A DNA stretch of 64,000 bases from JBNPEO01 sp050490315 (lineage in GTDB: Bacteria > Actinomycetota > Actinomycetes > Actinomycetales > Micrococcaceae), in assembly GCF_050490315.1 (NCBI RefSeq), contig NZ_JBNPEO010000007.1, positions 1-64,000 of the forward strand. Reading direction: 5' to 3'. Shown in pieces: positions 16,968-25,750 of the stretch. Under the pieces are notes generated by a model that worked only from the letters and a program-made list of their open reading frames with translations, had not been told where the DNA came from and searched no databases. Made by a program: the position numbers and the translations under genes. Position 1 is the first letter of the stretch. The number at the start of each line of letters is the position of its first letter.

Positions 16968-18644
16968 TCAGAGCCATTTGGATGCCTCATGATTTCCTGC
17001 GGAATCGAGCTGTTCAGCAGAGTAAATTTCCGTACCGTTGGCCACAGTCTGTAGACAGATCGGTTCTGCGTCACCATCGAGTGCAGGCAAGAGGGGTGTA
17101 CGCGCACGCGGATCGGTACTCCACGATTGAACGCGCTCGTCGGCTACCTGAACCATCAGTTCTTCCACTTCCCACACGGCGAAGCTGGCTGGCGCACCAG
17201 GGACCAACTGTCCCAGCAAGGGATTTGATTCACGTAATGCCCGCCAACCAGCACGAGTGTGGCCAATAAATGCTGCTCGCGCAGAAATACGTTCTGAGGC
17301 GGTGTTGTGGTTCAAGCATGCACGAATACTGTCCCAGGGGCGCAAAGCGGTGACCGGTGAATCGCTACCAAAAGCTAGTGGCACTCCGGCGCGGAACATC
17401 GAAGCGAAAGGATTCATCCCAACGTGGCGTTCACCCAAACGCTGAGCGTACATACCGTCCGCGCTTCCCCATGTTGCATCGAAGGAAGGCTGGGCGCTCA
17501 CCGTAACTGAATGGGCAGCAAGGCGTTCGATCGCCTGCGCGTCAGCCATTTCTACATGTTCAAAGCGATGGGCGGCGGCCCGGACGGCTCCGCCTCCAAG
17601 CTGCGTAGCTACTCTGTCCAAGGCTTCGAGGGCTGTGTCCAACGCGGCATCCCCGATCATGTGGAATCCACCTTGGAGGCCAGCTTGTGTGCAGGCAGCC
17701 AAATGTTGTGCAGCTTGTTCCACATTGAGATAAGCGGCGCCCCTCTCCCCCGCAGCGTCGGCGTAGTCGGTCCGTAGCGCAGCCGTGCGGGAACCTAGAG
17801 CTCCGTCCATATTCAAGTCGCCTGCAAGGCCGCGAACCTTGGAACCGAGGGCCTCTACAAGTTCGCGAGCCTGGGCTTCGGTGGACACTAATTGGCCCCA
17901 ATATCCGTAAACCGAGGGTGTGGCTGTAGCTTGGCTGGTCCATGACGTAGCTAAGCGGAAGTCATCCATGCCCGCTATTTGTGGTGAGGACATTTCGGCC
18001 AAGGCTACGTAGCCATTGCGTGCAGCTTCGTGGAGGGCAGCGCGCTGAAACTCTTGCAGCTGACTAGGCGCAAATTTTCGGGCCAAGGGACGTACAGCAG
18101 CATGAGCTTCGCGGGTGACGAGTGAGTGAACAGCATCCCAGCCGGGCAGTGAAGTTGCCCCTGATTGTTCAGCGAGTTTCTGGGACACCAGCGCTGAATG
18201 AACATCAACGCGAGTGAGATAGAAGTCCTTGCCAGCGGCCGCGCGCGCTAATTGCTCCGAAGTAGGTAAGGTATGATCACGCCAGGCTGAATTGTCCCAC
18301 GAGTGACCCAAGAGCACAGCTGAACCGTTCGCAGTAGCTCCGGCCTCAATGGTGGCGAGAAGCTCTTGCGCGGAGCCGATTTCTGCGAGGTTTAGGCTGG
18401 CCAGCGCTGCGCCTGTCTCAGTCAGATGCACGTGAGAATCAACAAAACCCGGGGTAACAAGTGCACCCTGCAAATCTACAATGTGCATCGTAGAGTCGGC
18501 AATGGATGTGGCGGCTTGTTCGGAGCCAATCCACGCGACGGTGTCACCATCCACAAGCATCGCCGAAGCAAAGGGGTCAGCTGCTGAATAGACGGATCCG
18601 TTCCGGTACAAGGTGAGATTCCGGGCAGGCGTAGGGGTGCTCAT
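16968..18644 (-). CDS. Amidohydrolase family protein (YtcJ-like)
   Basis: A 558-residue metal-dependent hydrolase of the amidohydrolase superfamily. Motifs in order are the beta-sandwich start LYRNGSVYSAADP, GALVTPGFVDSHVHLTETG with metal ligands H71 and H73, YLTRVDVHSALVS, GGFHMIGDAALDTAL, AAHRFEHVEMAD, and FGSDSPVTALRPWDSI with the catalytic aspartate. YtcJ-type enzymes act on N-acyl or imide substrates, but the substrate here cannot be read. The family residues look intact. It is downstream of helY on the same strand with 46 bases between, and a candidate terminator follows it. Confidence 0.85.
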   Translation of the reverse strand: MSTPTPARNLTLYRNGSVYSAADPFASAMLVDGDTVAWIGSEQAATSIADSTMHIVDLQGALVTPGFVDSHVHLTETGAALASLNLAEIGSAQELLATIEAGATANGSAVLLGHSWDNSAWRDHTLPTSEQLARAAAGKDFYLTRVDVHSALVSQKLAEQSGATSLPGWDAVHSLVTREAHAAVRPLARKFAPSQLQEFQRAALHEAARNGYVALAEMSSPQIAGMDDFRLATSWTSQATATPSVYGYWGQLVSTEAQARELVEALGSKVRGLAGDLNMDGALGSRTAALRTDYADAAGERGAAYLNVEQAAQHLAACTQAGLQGGFHMIGDAALDTALEALDRVATQLGGGAVRAAAHRFEHVEMADAQAIERLAAHSVTVSAQPSFDATWGSADGMYAQRLGERHVGMNPFASMFRAGVPLAFGSDSPVTALRPWDSIRACLNHNTASERISARAAFIGHTRAGWRALRESNPLLGQLVPGAPASFAVWEVEELMVQVADERVQSWSTDPRARTPLLPALDGDAEPICLQTVANGTEIYSAEQLDSAGNHEASKWL

Positions 18645-18690
18645 TTACAGTCTTTCTCGTTGGTGCATCATTGGACGGGCCAATGATCGG

Positions 18691-21582
18691 TTACGCGACA
18701 GCGGAGTAGGCCACTACGCCACGTCGCAAATTTCGGATGGCCTCTTTGCACAATCGGTGCAAACGGTCGTCAATGCCTGGCACCTTTGCCAGCTGGTCCA
18801 AGAGGTCAATAACTTGTTTGACCCAACGCACAAAGTCCCCAGCAGCTAATTCGGTGCCTTTGAGAACTTCGAGCAGGTGCCGGCCCTTGGACCACTTAAA
18901 AATGGGCCACACCAAACCGAGCTCGGGTTCGCTCGTTAACGGCAGCTTATTGCGCTCTTCGACGTCTTCAAGCATTGACCATTCCCGGACCACCACGTCC
19001 ACTGCCGATTCAAGTGAAACGCTGGGCATCTTTGGCCGCATACCGCGCTCTTCGCGCTTGGCTTGGTAAACCATAACGCTCGCCAGTGCGGCAAGCTCAT
19101 GGGCGTCAACATCGTCGAATGCGCCGTGCCGGATCGACTGGGAGATAAGCAAATCCTTCTCACCGTAAATGCGGCGCAGACTCGCACCTTCGGCACTTAT
19201 GGTGACTTTGCCGGAGTCGTCCGTGACCAAGTATTCGTAACGGGTCAAAACGTCACAAACACGGTCGAAAGTGCGGGCAATGGTGTTTGTCCGTCCCTGA
19301 ATTTGCCGGACCAGCGTGTCAGTCTCGCGGCGCAACTTCCACCAGCGCTCCGCCCAACGCGCGTGGTCTTCGCGTTCGGCGCACGCATGGCAAGGATGCT
19401 GGCGCAGCTGCTTGCGAAGTGCGACGATCTTCTGCTCGGTGTCTGCAAGACCATCAGCAAAGGCGTATTGGCTCCGGGGCTTACGGCGCTTTTCCTGGTC
19501 CGGACGCTCGCGCAAGCCGTTACGAACCGCTGAAGCAAGGTCGCGCCGATCCTTGGGAGATTTAGCGTTAAACGACTTGGATATCCGGACCGTGAAAATG
19601 GGGGTGACGGGGGCGTCGAGGTCCTGAAAGCCAATCCGGCGCAATTGGTGGTCCGCCGTAAGGACGGCGGGCCGCGGTTCCCGAGCATTAAAGTCAGCGT
19701 TAAGAACGACGGCGACACCAGCGTTTTTTCCGTGCGGAATGTCTATCACGTCCCCCGGCATCAGACGGGTGAGTGAATCATCAATCAGAGACTTTTTCAT
19801 CCGATTGTTGACCTTGGAGGCACCGTTCTCAAGATCCGAGAGATCACGGCGAAGTTTGGAGTACTCGCTGAAATCACCCAGATGGCAGGTCATGGATTTT
19901 TCGTAACCGGCCAACGATTCTTCGCGGCTACGCACCTGCCGGGCCAAACCTACGACTGAGCGGTCAGCTTGGAACTGGGCAAAGGAGGATTCCAATATTT
20001 CGCGCGCTCGTGGCCTACCAAACTGTGCAATGAGGTTGATACTCATGTTGTAAGTGGGGCGGAAGCTCGAGTTCAGTGGATAGGTACGGCGAGAGGCCAA
20101 ACCAGCCACCGCGGTGGGATCCGTGCCAGGCTGCCATAGAACAACCGCGTGACCTTCAACGTCGATCCCTCGCCTGCCCGCACGGCCGGTCAGCTGCGTG
20201 TACTCCCCCGCTGTGATGTTCACATGCGCTTCGCCGTTGTATTTCTCGAGCTTTTCCAGAATCACCGTGCGGGCTGGCATATTAACGCCGAGCGCGAGGG
20301 TCTCCGTGGCATAAACCAACTTCACGAGGTTGTCGGCAAAGAGTTTCTCGACGACTTCCTTAAAGGTTGGCAACATCCCAGCGTGGTGTGCGGCGATTCC
20401 GCGCAGCAGGCCCTCGCGCCATCCCCAAAAGCCAAGGACGTCTAGGTCATCTGAAGGAATCTCCTGGGCAGCCTCATCTACTCTTGAAGCAATAATTTGT
20501 TGCTCACGCTCTGTAGTGAGCCATAAATTAGCAGCTACACACTGTTCTACAGCTGCGTCGCAAGCTGCGCGGGAGAAAATAAAGCTGATAGCGGGTAGTA
20601 AGTTTTGGCGGTCTAGGCTGGCCACAATCTGTGGGCGTGTGGCACGGCGAACGGGGCTGCGCTGCTCCTGCCCTGAAATGTTGCTTTGTTTGTAGCGGTT
20701 CTGCCGATCTTGCTGGCGCCGGCTCCGTCCGCCATGACCAAAGCGGCCACGGTGGTTCATCTGCGTTTCATTCCGGGCCATTTTGAGCAATTCCGGATTG
20801 ACTACAAAACGGTCTTTAACGTCTTCTGATGTAGTTTTCGAATCGATGGCCGGGCCCGTTGGCGCTACCTCGTCAAAGGGGGTATCGGTCCCAAACAGGT
20901 CTACAACTTCTTTGCCCACCATCACGTGTTGCCACAAGGGCACTGGGCGCGTTTCAGAGACAATCACGTCAGTATCACCGCGCACGGTATCTAGCCATGC
21001 GCCAAATTCTTCAGCGTTAGAAACGGTGGCGCTCAACGAGGCAAGTTGGACCTCTGTGGGTAAGTGGATGATGACTTCTTCCCACACTGCACCACGGAAT
21101 CGGTCAGCGAGATAGTGGACTTCATCCATCACCACGTAGCCCAAGTCATCGAGAGCCTCTGAACCGGCGTAGAGCATATTGCGCAGAACTTCAGTGGTCA
21201 TGACCACCACCGGTGCGTCACTGTTGATGTTCGTGTCGCCGGTGAGCAAACCTACATTTTCAATCCCGTATTTGGCGCCGAGCTCTGTGAACTTCTGGTT
21301 ACTCAGGGCTTTGATGGGAGTGGTGTAAAACGCCTTCAGCCCGCGTTCTAGCGCCAAGTAGATGGCGAATTCGCCAACAATTGTTTTTCCGGCCCCGGTG
21401 GGAGCAGCAACGAGCACTCCCCTGCCCGCTTCAAGGGACTGGCAGGCCTTGAGCTGAAAATCGTCCAAGGCAAACTCAAGAGTGGACGCAAATTGTCCAA
21501 CTTTGGTGCGTGCCATCTCTTGTCTCTTGGCCGCCGCTTCGTATCGTTGGGACGGCGAGAAAGTCTCCGATGGTGATGACAT
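18691..21582 (-). CDS. helY: Ski2/Mtr4-like RNA helicase HelY
   Basis: A 963-residue superfamily 2 helicase of the actinobacterial HelY type. It has Walker A APTGAGKT at 60-67, TTPIKALSNQKF, the DEVH box at 153-156 in VMDEVHYLADRFRGAVWEE, SATVSN, then motifs IVa-VI including VNMPARTVI and QLTGRAGRRGID. A basic Arg/Gln-rich insertion (RFGHGGRSRRQQDRQNRY) follows the first RecA lobe. The C-terminal DSHCT domain ends the protein. The family unwinds structured RNA and is usually placed with exosome-like turnover, but its bacterial partner is not settled. It lies 24 bases downstream of tatC, in the conserved tat/paf gene order of this group. Confidence 0.9.
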   Translation of the reverse strand: MSSPSETFSPSQRYEAAAKRQEMARTKVGQFASTLEFALDDFQLKACQSLEAGRGVLVAAPTGAGKTIVGEFAIYLALERGLKAFYTTPIKALSNQKFTELGAKYGIENVGLLTGDTNINSDAPVVVMTTEVLRNMLYAGSEALDDLGYVVMDEVHYLADRFRGAVWEEVIIHLPTEVQLASLSATVSNAEEFGAWLDTVRGDTDVIVSETRPVPLWQHVMVGKEVVDLFGTDTPFDEVAPTGPAIDSKTTSEDVKDRFVVNPELLKMARNETQMNHRGRFGHGGRSRRQQDRQNRYKQSNISGQEQRSPVRRATRPQIVASLDRQNLLPAISFIFSRAACDAAVEQCVAANLWLTTEREQQIIASRVDEAAQEIPSDDLDVLGFWGWREGLLRGIAAHHAGMLPTFKEVVEKLFADNLVKLVYATETLALGVNMPARTVILEKLEKYNGEAHVNITAGEYTQLTGRAGRRGIDVEGHAVVLWQPGTDPTAVAGLASRRTYPLNSSFRPTYNMSINLIAQFGRPRAREILESSFAQFQADRSVVGLARQVRSREESLAGYEKSMTCHLGDFSEYSKLRRDLSDLENGASKVNNRMKKSLIDDSLTRLMPGDVIDIPHGKNAGVAVVLNADFNAREPRPAVLTADHQLRRIGFQDLDAPVTPIFTVRISKSFNAKSPKDRRDLASAVRNGLRERPDQEKRRKPRSQYAFADGLADTEQKIVALRKQLRQHPCHACAEREDHARWAERWWKLRRETDTLVRQIQGRTNTIARTFDRVCDVLTRYEYLVTDDSGKVTISAEGASLRRIYGEKDLLISQSIRHGAFDDVDAHELAALASVMVYQAKREERGMRPKMPSVSLESAVDVVVREWSMLEDVEERNKLPLTSEPELGLVWPIFKWSKGRHLLEVLKGTELAAGDFVRWVKQVIDLLDQLAKVPGIDDRLHRLCKEAIRNLRRGVVAYSAVA

Positions 21583-21606
21583 ACTTCCAGCCTAATAGCC
21601 GTAGGC

Positions 21607-22443
21607 CTAGAGGTTCTCCAGATCCTGCAATGGCGTGGCAATATCTGCAGTGGCGTCTGACTCTTGCTGCGCCTTGGCCACACGTGCTGCACGGCGTTTG
21701 TCGTTGATAATGCACAGGCCGATGGCAGCAAAAAAGAGAATCAAAAGCGGTCCGGCCAACATAAACATGGATAGGGCGTCGGCACCAGGAGCGGCGACGG
21801 CCGCCAGGACAAACACCAGAAATACAGTGATGCGCCAAGATTTCAAAATGGTTCGTCCCGAAACTATGCCTGCCATGTTGACACCGACGAGCACCACAGG
21901 CACCAAGAAGGCGATGCCCAAAAAGAGGAGCATGTGGGTGGCAAAGGTCAGGTACTCAGAGGCGTCAACGTTGTTAGCACCGTTCTGGGGAGTGAATTGC
22001 AGCAAGGCACGAACCACAGTGGGGATAACGGTCCAAGCCACGAACACACCGGTCAAAAAGAGAGGCACAGCTGCGGCCATAAAACCAAGCGAGTAGCCGC
22101 GTTCTTTTTTGGTCAGACCAGGGGTGATAAATCCCCAGATTTGGTAGATCCAGATGGGGCTGGAGATCACCAAACCAATTTGGATCGCGATTCGAATCTT
22201 AAAATCGAATGGCGAAGCTACGGAGGCAAAGTTCAACACCGCTGTGCGGTGAGACTCCGCCGCAATCCTGATCAGTGGGTCCGAAAGACTGTTAACCACC
22301 GGATCATAAAGGAACCACCCAGCAACGGCACCGAGAATAATCCCGATGCCAGCTTTAATGAGCCGGTTCTTAAGTTCCTTGAGGTGGTCCCAGAGGGCCA
22401 TACGACCCTCTGGGTTGGACTTTCGGCCCTTCGTCACTGCCAC
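21607..22443 (-). CDS. tatC: Sec-independent (Tat) translocase subunit TatC
   Basis: TatC recognises twin-arginine signal peptides and forms the core of the membrane translocon for folded proteins. The 278 residues show the family start MALWDHLKELKNRLIKA, six hydrophobic segments, and the signature SPFDFKIRIAIQIGLVISSP followed by YQIWGFITPGLTKKERGYS. The C-terminal tail is charged and disordered. The start is GTG at 22443, five bases after the tatA stop, so translation is coupled and an own ribosome-binding site is weak. helY follows in the same direction. Confidence 0.95.
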   Translation of the reverse strand: MAVTKGRKSNPEGRMALWDHLKELKNRLIKAGIGIILGAVAGWFLYDPVVNSLSDPLIRIAAESHRTAVLNFASVASPFDFKIRIAIQIGLVISSPIWIYQIWGFITPGLTKKERGYSLGFMAAAVPLFLTGVFVAWTVIPTVVRALLQFTPQNGANNVDASEYLTFATHMLLFLGIAFLVPVVLVGVNMAGIVSGRTILKSWRITVFLVFVLAAVAAPGADALSMFMLAGPLLILFFAAIGLCIINDKRRAARVAKAQQESDATADIATPLQDLENL

Positions 22444-22448
22444 TTGAG

Positions 22449-22730
22449 TCAGGCGCGGTTCGACGGCGGGACGTCAGTTCCGCCGTTGGTGTTGCCGTTC
22501 TGAGTCGGAGCATCAGAGTGGTTAACTATCTTGCCTTCAACAGGATCAGTTACGTCACTCTTGGTCTCGCTCTTGCCTTCATCCTTCATCTGCTTAACTT
22601 CAGATTTCATGATGCGCATTGACTGGCCCAGGCTGCGTGCCATTTGGGGCAGCTTGGGGGCAGCAAAAAGCAATAGTGCCACGATGATAATAATTACGAT
22701 GGGCCACGGGCCATCAAAGAGTCGTCCCAT
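22449..22730 (-). CDS. tatA: Tat translocase pore subunit TatA
   Basis: A 93-residue single-pass protein of the TatA/E type. It has a short N-terminal helix WPIVIIIIVALLLFAAPKLP, the hinge, then the amphipathic helix ARSLGQSMRIMKSEVKQM, and an acidic unstructured tail. Many copies assemble around TatBC to let folded substrates cross the membrane. It is followed by tatC with a 5-base gap. No tatB is in the window. Actinobacteria usually keep it elsewhere. Confidence 0.95.
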   Translation of the reverse strand: MGRLFDGPWPIVIIIIVALLLFAAPKLPQMARSLGQSMRIMKSEVKQMKDEGKSETKSDVTDPVEGKIVNHSDAPTQNGNTNGGTDVPPSNRA

Positions 22731-22762
22731 TGGAAGTCCTTTCCTCTGCGTACATCCTACGT

Positions 22763-23113
22763 CTATCTCATACCTATGTCGTGCAGTGTCCGCGGTTGGT
22801 GACGCGCCACTTTGCGGGCCACACGTTTAACCCGACGTAGTTCTTGGCGTTCTGCCTTGCCGGCGCGGTATTCGGCCCTGACAGTATCCGGATCAGCGAA
22901 AATTCCCAAGCCGGGACGTTCCGCCGATGCATCATCAGACGAGCCTTCAACGCTGCGCGAGTCCAAAAAGTTTCCCAGTTTTGCGCTGGACTCCTCGAAC
23001 TCCTTAAGTAACGCCATAAAACCGCGGAACAAGCGAATGCCTAGCACCACAAAAATAAGCAAGGCGATAGCCACAAGGGCTACCCACAACAGAATCCATG
23101 ACCACCAAGGCAT
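22763..23113 (-). CDS. Small membrane protein of unknown function upstream of tatA
   Basis: A 116-residue protein with one N-terminal helix (WSWILLWVALVAIALLIFVV), an amphipathic stretch FRGFMALLKEFEESSAKLG, and a basic C-terminal third (KRVARKVARHQPRTL). The layout, short helix plus amphipathic segment plus charged tail, is superficially Tat-like, but the TatB Glu/Pro hinge motif is missing, so I do not call it tatB. It lies between pafBC and tatA on the same strand and looks co-transcribed. Confidence 0.7.
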   Translation of the reverse strand: MPWWSWILLWVALVAIALLIFVVLGIRLFRGFMALLKEFEESSAKLGNFLDSRSVEGSSDDASAERPGLGIFADPDTVRAEYRAGKAERQELRRVKRVARKVARHQPRTLHDIGMR

Positions 23114-23160
23114 TCGAGCAGTCTACCTTCCTCGATCCACACGCTTGTATGGGTGCTGGA

Positions 23161-25212
23161 CTATTGCTCGGATTGATACAACTGGACTGATTCATCAAGC
23201 CATCCCAGCGTCTGTGCAGCCACAGACGCCGGTTCCACCACGCGAAGTGAACCGCCATGTTGGGCCACAGCTGAGGGTAGCCACGCTGTGGATGCAACAC
23301 GAATGTTAGCTAGAAGTCCGCCATCGGGCAGTGGAGCTGTGGCCTCCGCGTAATAGTGCTCTGCCAGCCATGCGCCGGCATCACTGAGCGCCAGCGTAAC
23401 AACCTGGTCGGTGTCGTGGGCGGTAAAAAGCGTGGCTGGAAACCCATCGTCAGTGCGTGAGTGCGTAGCGATGGGCTTCTCGGTCACCTCAACGCTCAAA
23501 AGGCGTTCCAGCTTGAAATTACGGTTTGCCTCAGCGCTGTGGCACCAAGCCTCAAGGTACCAAGAGTCATCTTGAGAGATCAGGCGCAAGGGGTCCACGG
23601 TGCGCTCTGTGACCTCGTCCCGGCTAGGAACCAAATACTTCAGTCTCAATTGACGCCGGCCGCCAAGACCCTTCTGGATGCGTTCCAAGATTTCAGGTGA
23701 GGCACTTGGAGTCAGTCGAGCCTCAACGGCTGGCGCCAGGGCGGCGACGTCCCCGGCTGCTTCGGTGAGCTTCACCGTTGCTGAGTCTAGGGCTTCGCGA
23801 TCCGCCAAACCCGGTAGGCCGCTCAGAGATTCCAAACCAACCAAGAGCGCGCAGGCTTCTTCCATAGTGAAGCGGACAGGTTTGGACAGCTCTTCAGCAT
23901 TCTCTAAATAGACGTGCCCATCATCGAACTGCACGTCCATCAGATCGTTGTGATACCCATCAGGCAAGCCAGAACACATCACAATGTTCAGATCAGCATC
24001 TAGCTCCTGTTCAGTGATGCCAAAGTTCGCTGCGATGTCCCGCTTGTGCATTCCTGGATTTCGTACCAAAAAGGGCACCAAACCCAGTAAGCGCTTTAGC
24101 CGTTCTTCAGAACTGCTTCGGGTACGTCTAGTAACACTGCCAGCCTTGAGGCCGGCGAAGGCTGCGGGACTCGGTGCCTTGGTCATTGACGCTGCCCGAG
24201 CCATACTCAAACGCCGGACGGTAGCCGCCCGCAAAGGCGCAGGTTCTAGAACCCTTACATTGGGGCCCAAAGCAGCGAGTTCTTCGGCGAAGACTTCGTG
24301 GTCTCGGTACTCTAGCTGGAGTTCTTCCCAAACCAAGTCCGTTGCGCCCGGCTGTGAGCCAGCCGCTGGCCGCTGTCCTGAAGGAATACTCTCAGTGGCG
24401 CTCAGCGCACGGTTACGGAGAGCCAGTGCCTTAGCCGGTGCTACGGCAACGGTGGCAGTGATGGCAGGCAGTTCCTCCATCTGATCTAGCGCCACCGTCA
24501 CGTCAAAGTTCTCCGGCGGCAGGAAATTGACGTTCGGCTTTGAGGTTACGGCAGAGGCCATGCGGGAGAGCCTAAAAGTCCGCTGCTCCCCCACCTGAAC
24601 GTCGCGGCCCACGAGGTACCACTGCCCGAATCGATTGCCGAGCCCCCACGGTTCCACCATTCGCTGTTTAACGTCTTCGCTGCCGCGGCTGCGGTAAGCA
24701 AATGTGATGGCGTAGTGACCGCGCATTGCCGTCATCACGGCGTCGAACGCTGGGCCAGCGGTACGAATGCGAGGAAGAACAGCCGAGGCCGTCTCCGCCT
24801 CCTCAGGCTCCGACGACGTGTTGGTAGCGGGAAGACCGCCGGCAATTTTTTGTACGGCGCTAAGGGCAGCTTGGCCTAGGGAAGCTTGTTCCCACAGTTG
24901 AGCTGCGAGTACCAATACTGAACGTTCCTGGGCCGTGAAAGTAACATCAGGCAAACGGTACTGGTCTTGGCGGATACGGTACTTTGTGGCCTCAGACTCT
25001 TCGCCCTGCATGCCCGCGTCGCCGATGATTTCAATGGGAATACCCATAGTTCGAAGATCACTTTTGTCTCGCTCAAACATTCGCAAAAATGCTTCTTCCG
25101 AGCTCGCCTCGGCGTAGAGCTTACGGCGCAGATATTCACGCGTGTACCCGTACTTTGTGCTGAGTAACGCAATGAGTAATTTGAGGAGGCGTTCGGTCTT
25201 GGCTGCTGACAC
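23161..25212 (-). CDS. pafBC: PafB-PafC fusion, WYL-domain DNA-damage regulator
   Basis: A 683-residue protein joins two modules that are separate PafB and PafC proteins in mycobacteria. Module 1 (about 1-325) begins with a winged helix (ERLLKLLIALLSTKYGYTRE) and has a WYL domain (ITFAYRSRGSEDVKQRMVEP, then WYLVGRDV). Module 2 (about 365-683) repeats the pattern with KRLLGLVPFLVRNPGMHKRD and LRLKYLVPSRDEVTERTVDP, then SWYLEAWC. PafBC activates LexA/RecA-independent DNA repair genes in mycobacteria, and its WYL domains are thought to sense single-stranded nucleic acid. Start GTG at 25212 with AAGGAA ahead. It sits downstream of the proteasome locus and the FKBP genes, as in relatives. Confidence 0.93.
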   Translation of the reverse strand: MSAAKTERLLKLLIALLSTKYGYTREYLRRKLYAEASSEEAFLRMFERDKSDLRTMGIPIEIIGDAGMQGEESEATKYRIRQDQYRLPDVTFTAQERSVLVLAAQLWEQASLGQAALSAVQKIAGGLPATNTSSEPEEAETASAVLPRIRTAGPAFDAVMTAMRGHYAITFAYRSRGSEDVKQRMVEPWGLGNRFGQWYLVGRDVQVGEQRTFRLSRMASAVTSKPNVNFLPPENFDVTVALDQMEELPAITATVAVAPAKALALRNRALSATESIPSGQRPAAGSQPGATDLVWEELQLEYRDHEVFAEELAALGPNVRVLEPAPLRAATVRRLSMARAASMTKAPSPAAFAGLKAGSVTRRTRSSSEERLKRLLGLVPFLVRNPGMHKRDIAANFGITEQELDADLNIVMCSGLPDGYHNDLMDVQFDDGHVYLENAEELSKPVRFTMEEACALLVGLESLSGLPGLADREALDSATVKLTEAAGDVAALAPAVEARLTPSASPEILERIQKGLGGRRQLRLKYLVPSRDEVTERTVDPLRLISQDDSWYLEAWCHSAEANRNFKLERLLSVEVTEKPIATHSRTDDGFPATLFTAHDTDQVVTLALSDAGAWLAEHYYAEATAPLPDGGLLANIRVASTAWLPSAVAQHGGSLRVVEPASVAAQTLGWLDESVQLYQSEQ

Positions 25213-25249
25213 GTTCCTTAGGGTACTCAGTGCAGGCTGGGAAACGAAA

Positions 25250-25291
25250 AGCGCGGCCGGATGCTGATGATTTTCAGCTTCCGGCCGCGCT
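25250..25291 (-). terminator. Terminator between the FKBP genes and pafBC
   Basis: AGCGCGGCCGGA at 25250-25261 pairs perfectly with TCCGGCCGCGCT at 25280-25291. On the minus strand it is followed by TTTTCGTTT, so it ends the leftward FKBP transcript 18 bases after the stop codon and separates it from pafBC. Confidence 0.85.
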
Positions 25292-25308
25292 GAGTTCTAA
25301 AGGTTTAC

Positions 25309-25704
25309 TTAGCGAACGTTCACCAAATCAACCACAAAGATCAATGCCTCGTTGGGGCCAATGGCTCCACCGGCACCGCGCGAGCCGTAAGCCAGCTCGG
25401 AGGGGATCTCAAGGCGACGGCGGCCGCCAACTTTCATGCCCAAAAGGCCCTGGTCCCAGCCTTGGATAACCTGACCAACGCCTACGCGGAAGTCTAAAGG
25501 TGCTCCACGGCCCCAAGAGGAGTCAAACTCTTCTCCGGTGGACCAGGCAACGCCAACGTAATGCGTGGAGACGGTGTCGCCTGCTTGTGCTTCGCGACCG
25601 TCGCCCTCGATGAGATCGGTAATTACTAGTTCGCTAGGAACGTCACCCTCGGGGAAATCAATTTCCGGTTTGGTGCGGTCGTAGTCGCGCTGACCAAAAG
25701 ACAT
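25309..25704 (-). CDS. FKBP-type peptidyl-prolyl cis-trans isomerase, cytosolic
   Basis: A 131-residue single-domain FKBP without signal peptide. Features are LVITDLIEGDGREAQAGDTV, HYVGVAWSTGEEFDSSWGRG with the F-D core residues, VIQGWDQGLLGMKVGGRRRLEIP, YGSRGAGGAIGPNEALIFVVDLV. The enzyme speeds rotation of Xaa-Pro bonds during protein folding. The gene follows the FKBP lipoprotein by 46 bases on the same strand. The pair thus offers one cytosolic and one extracytosolic isomerase from one transcript. Confidence 0.95.
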   Translation of the reverse strand: MSFGQRDYDRTKPEIDFPEGDVPSELVITDLIEGDGREAQAGDTVSTHYVGVAWSTGEEFDSSWGRGAPLDFRVGVGQVIQGWDQGLLGMKVGGRRRLEIPSELAYGSRGAGGAIGPNEALIFVVDLVNVR

Positions 25705-25750
25705 GGCTACTCCTTAGAGATTGGCTAGTGAGAAAAAGGGGATATAAGGG

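Noticed and set aside
22763..23113. Small membrane protein as TatB
   Set aside because: It has a helix plus amphipathic stretch, but the conserved Glu/Pro hinge pattern of TatB is absent.
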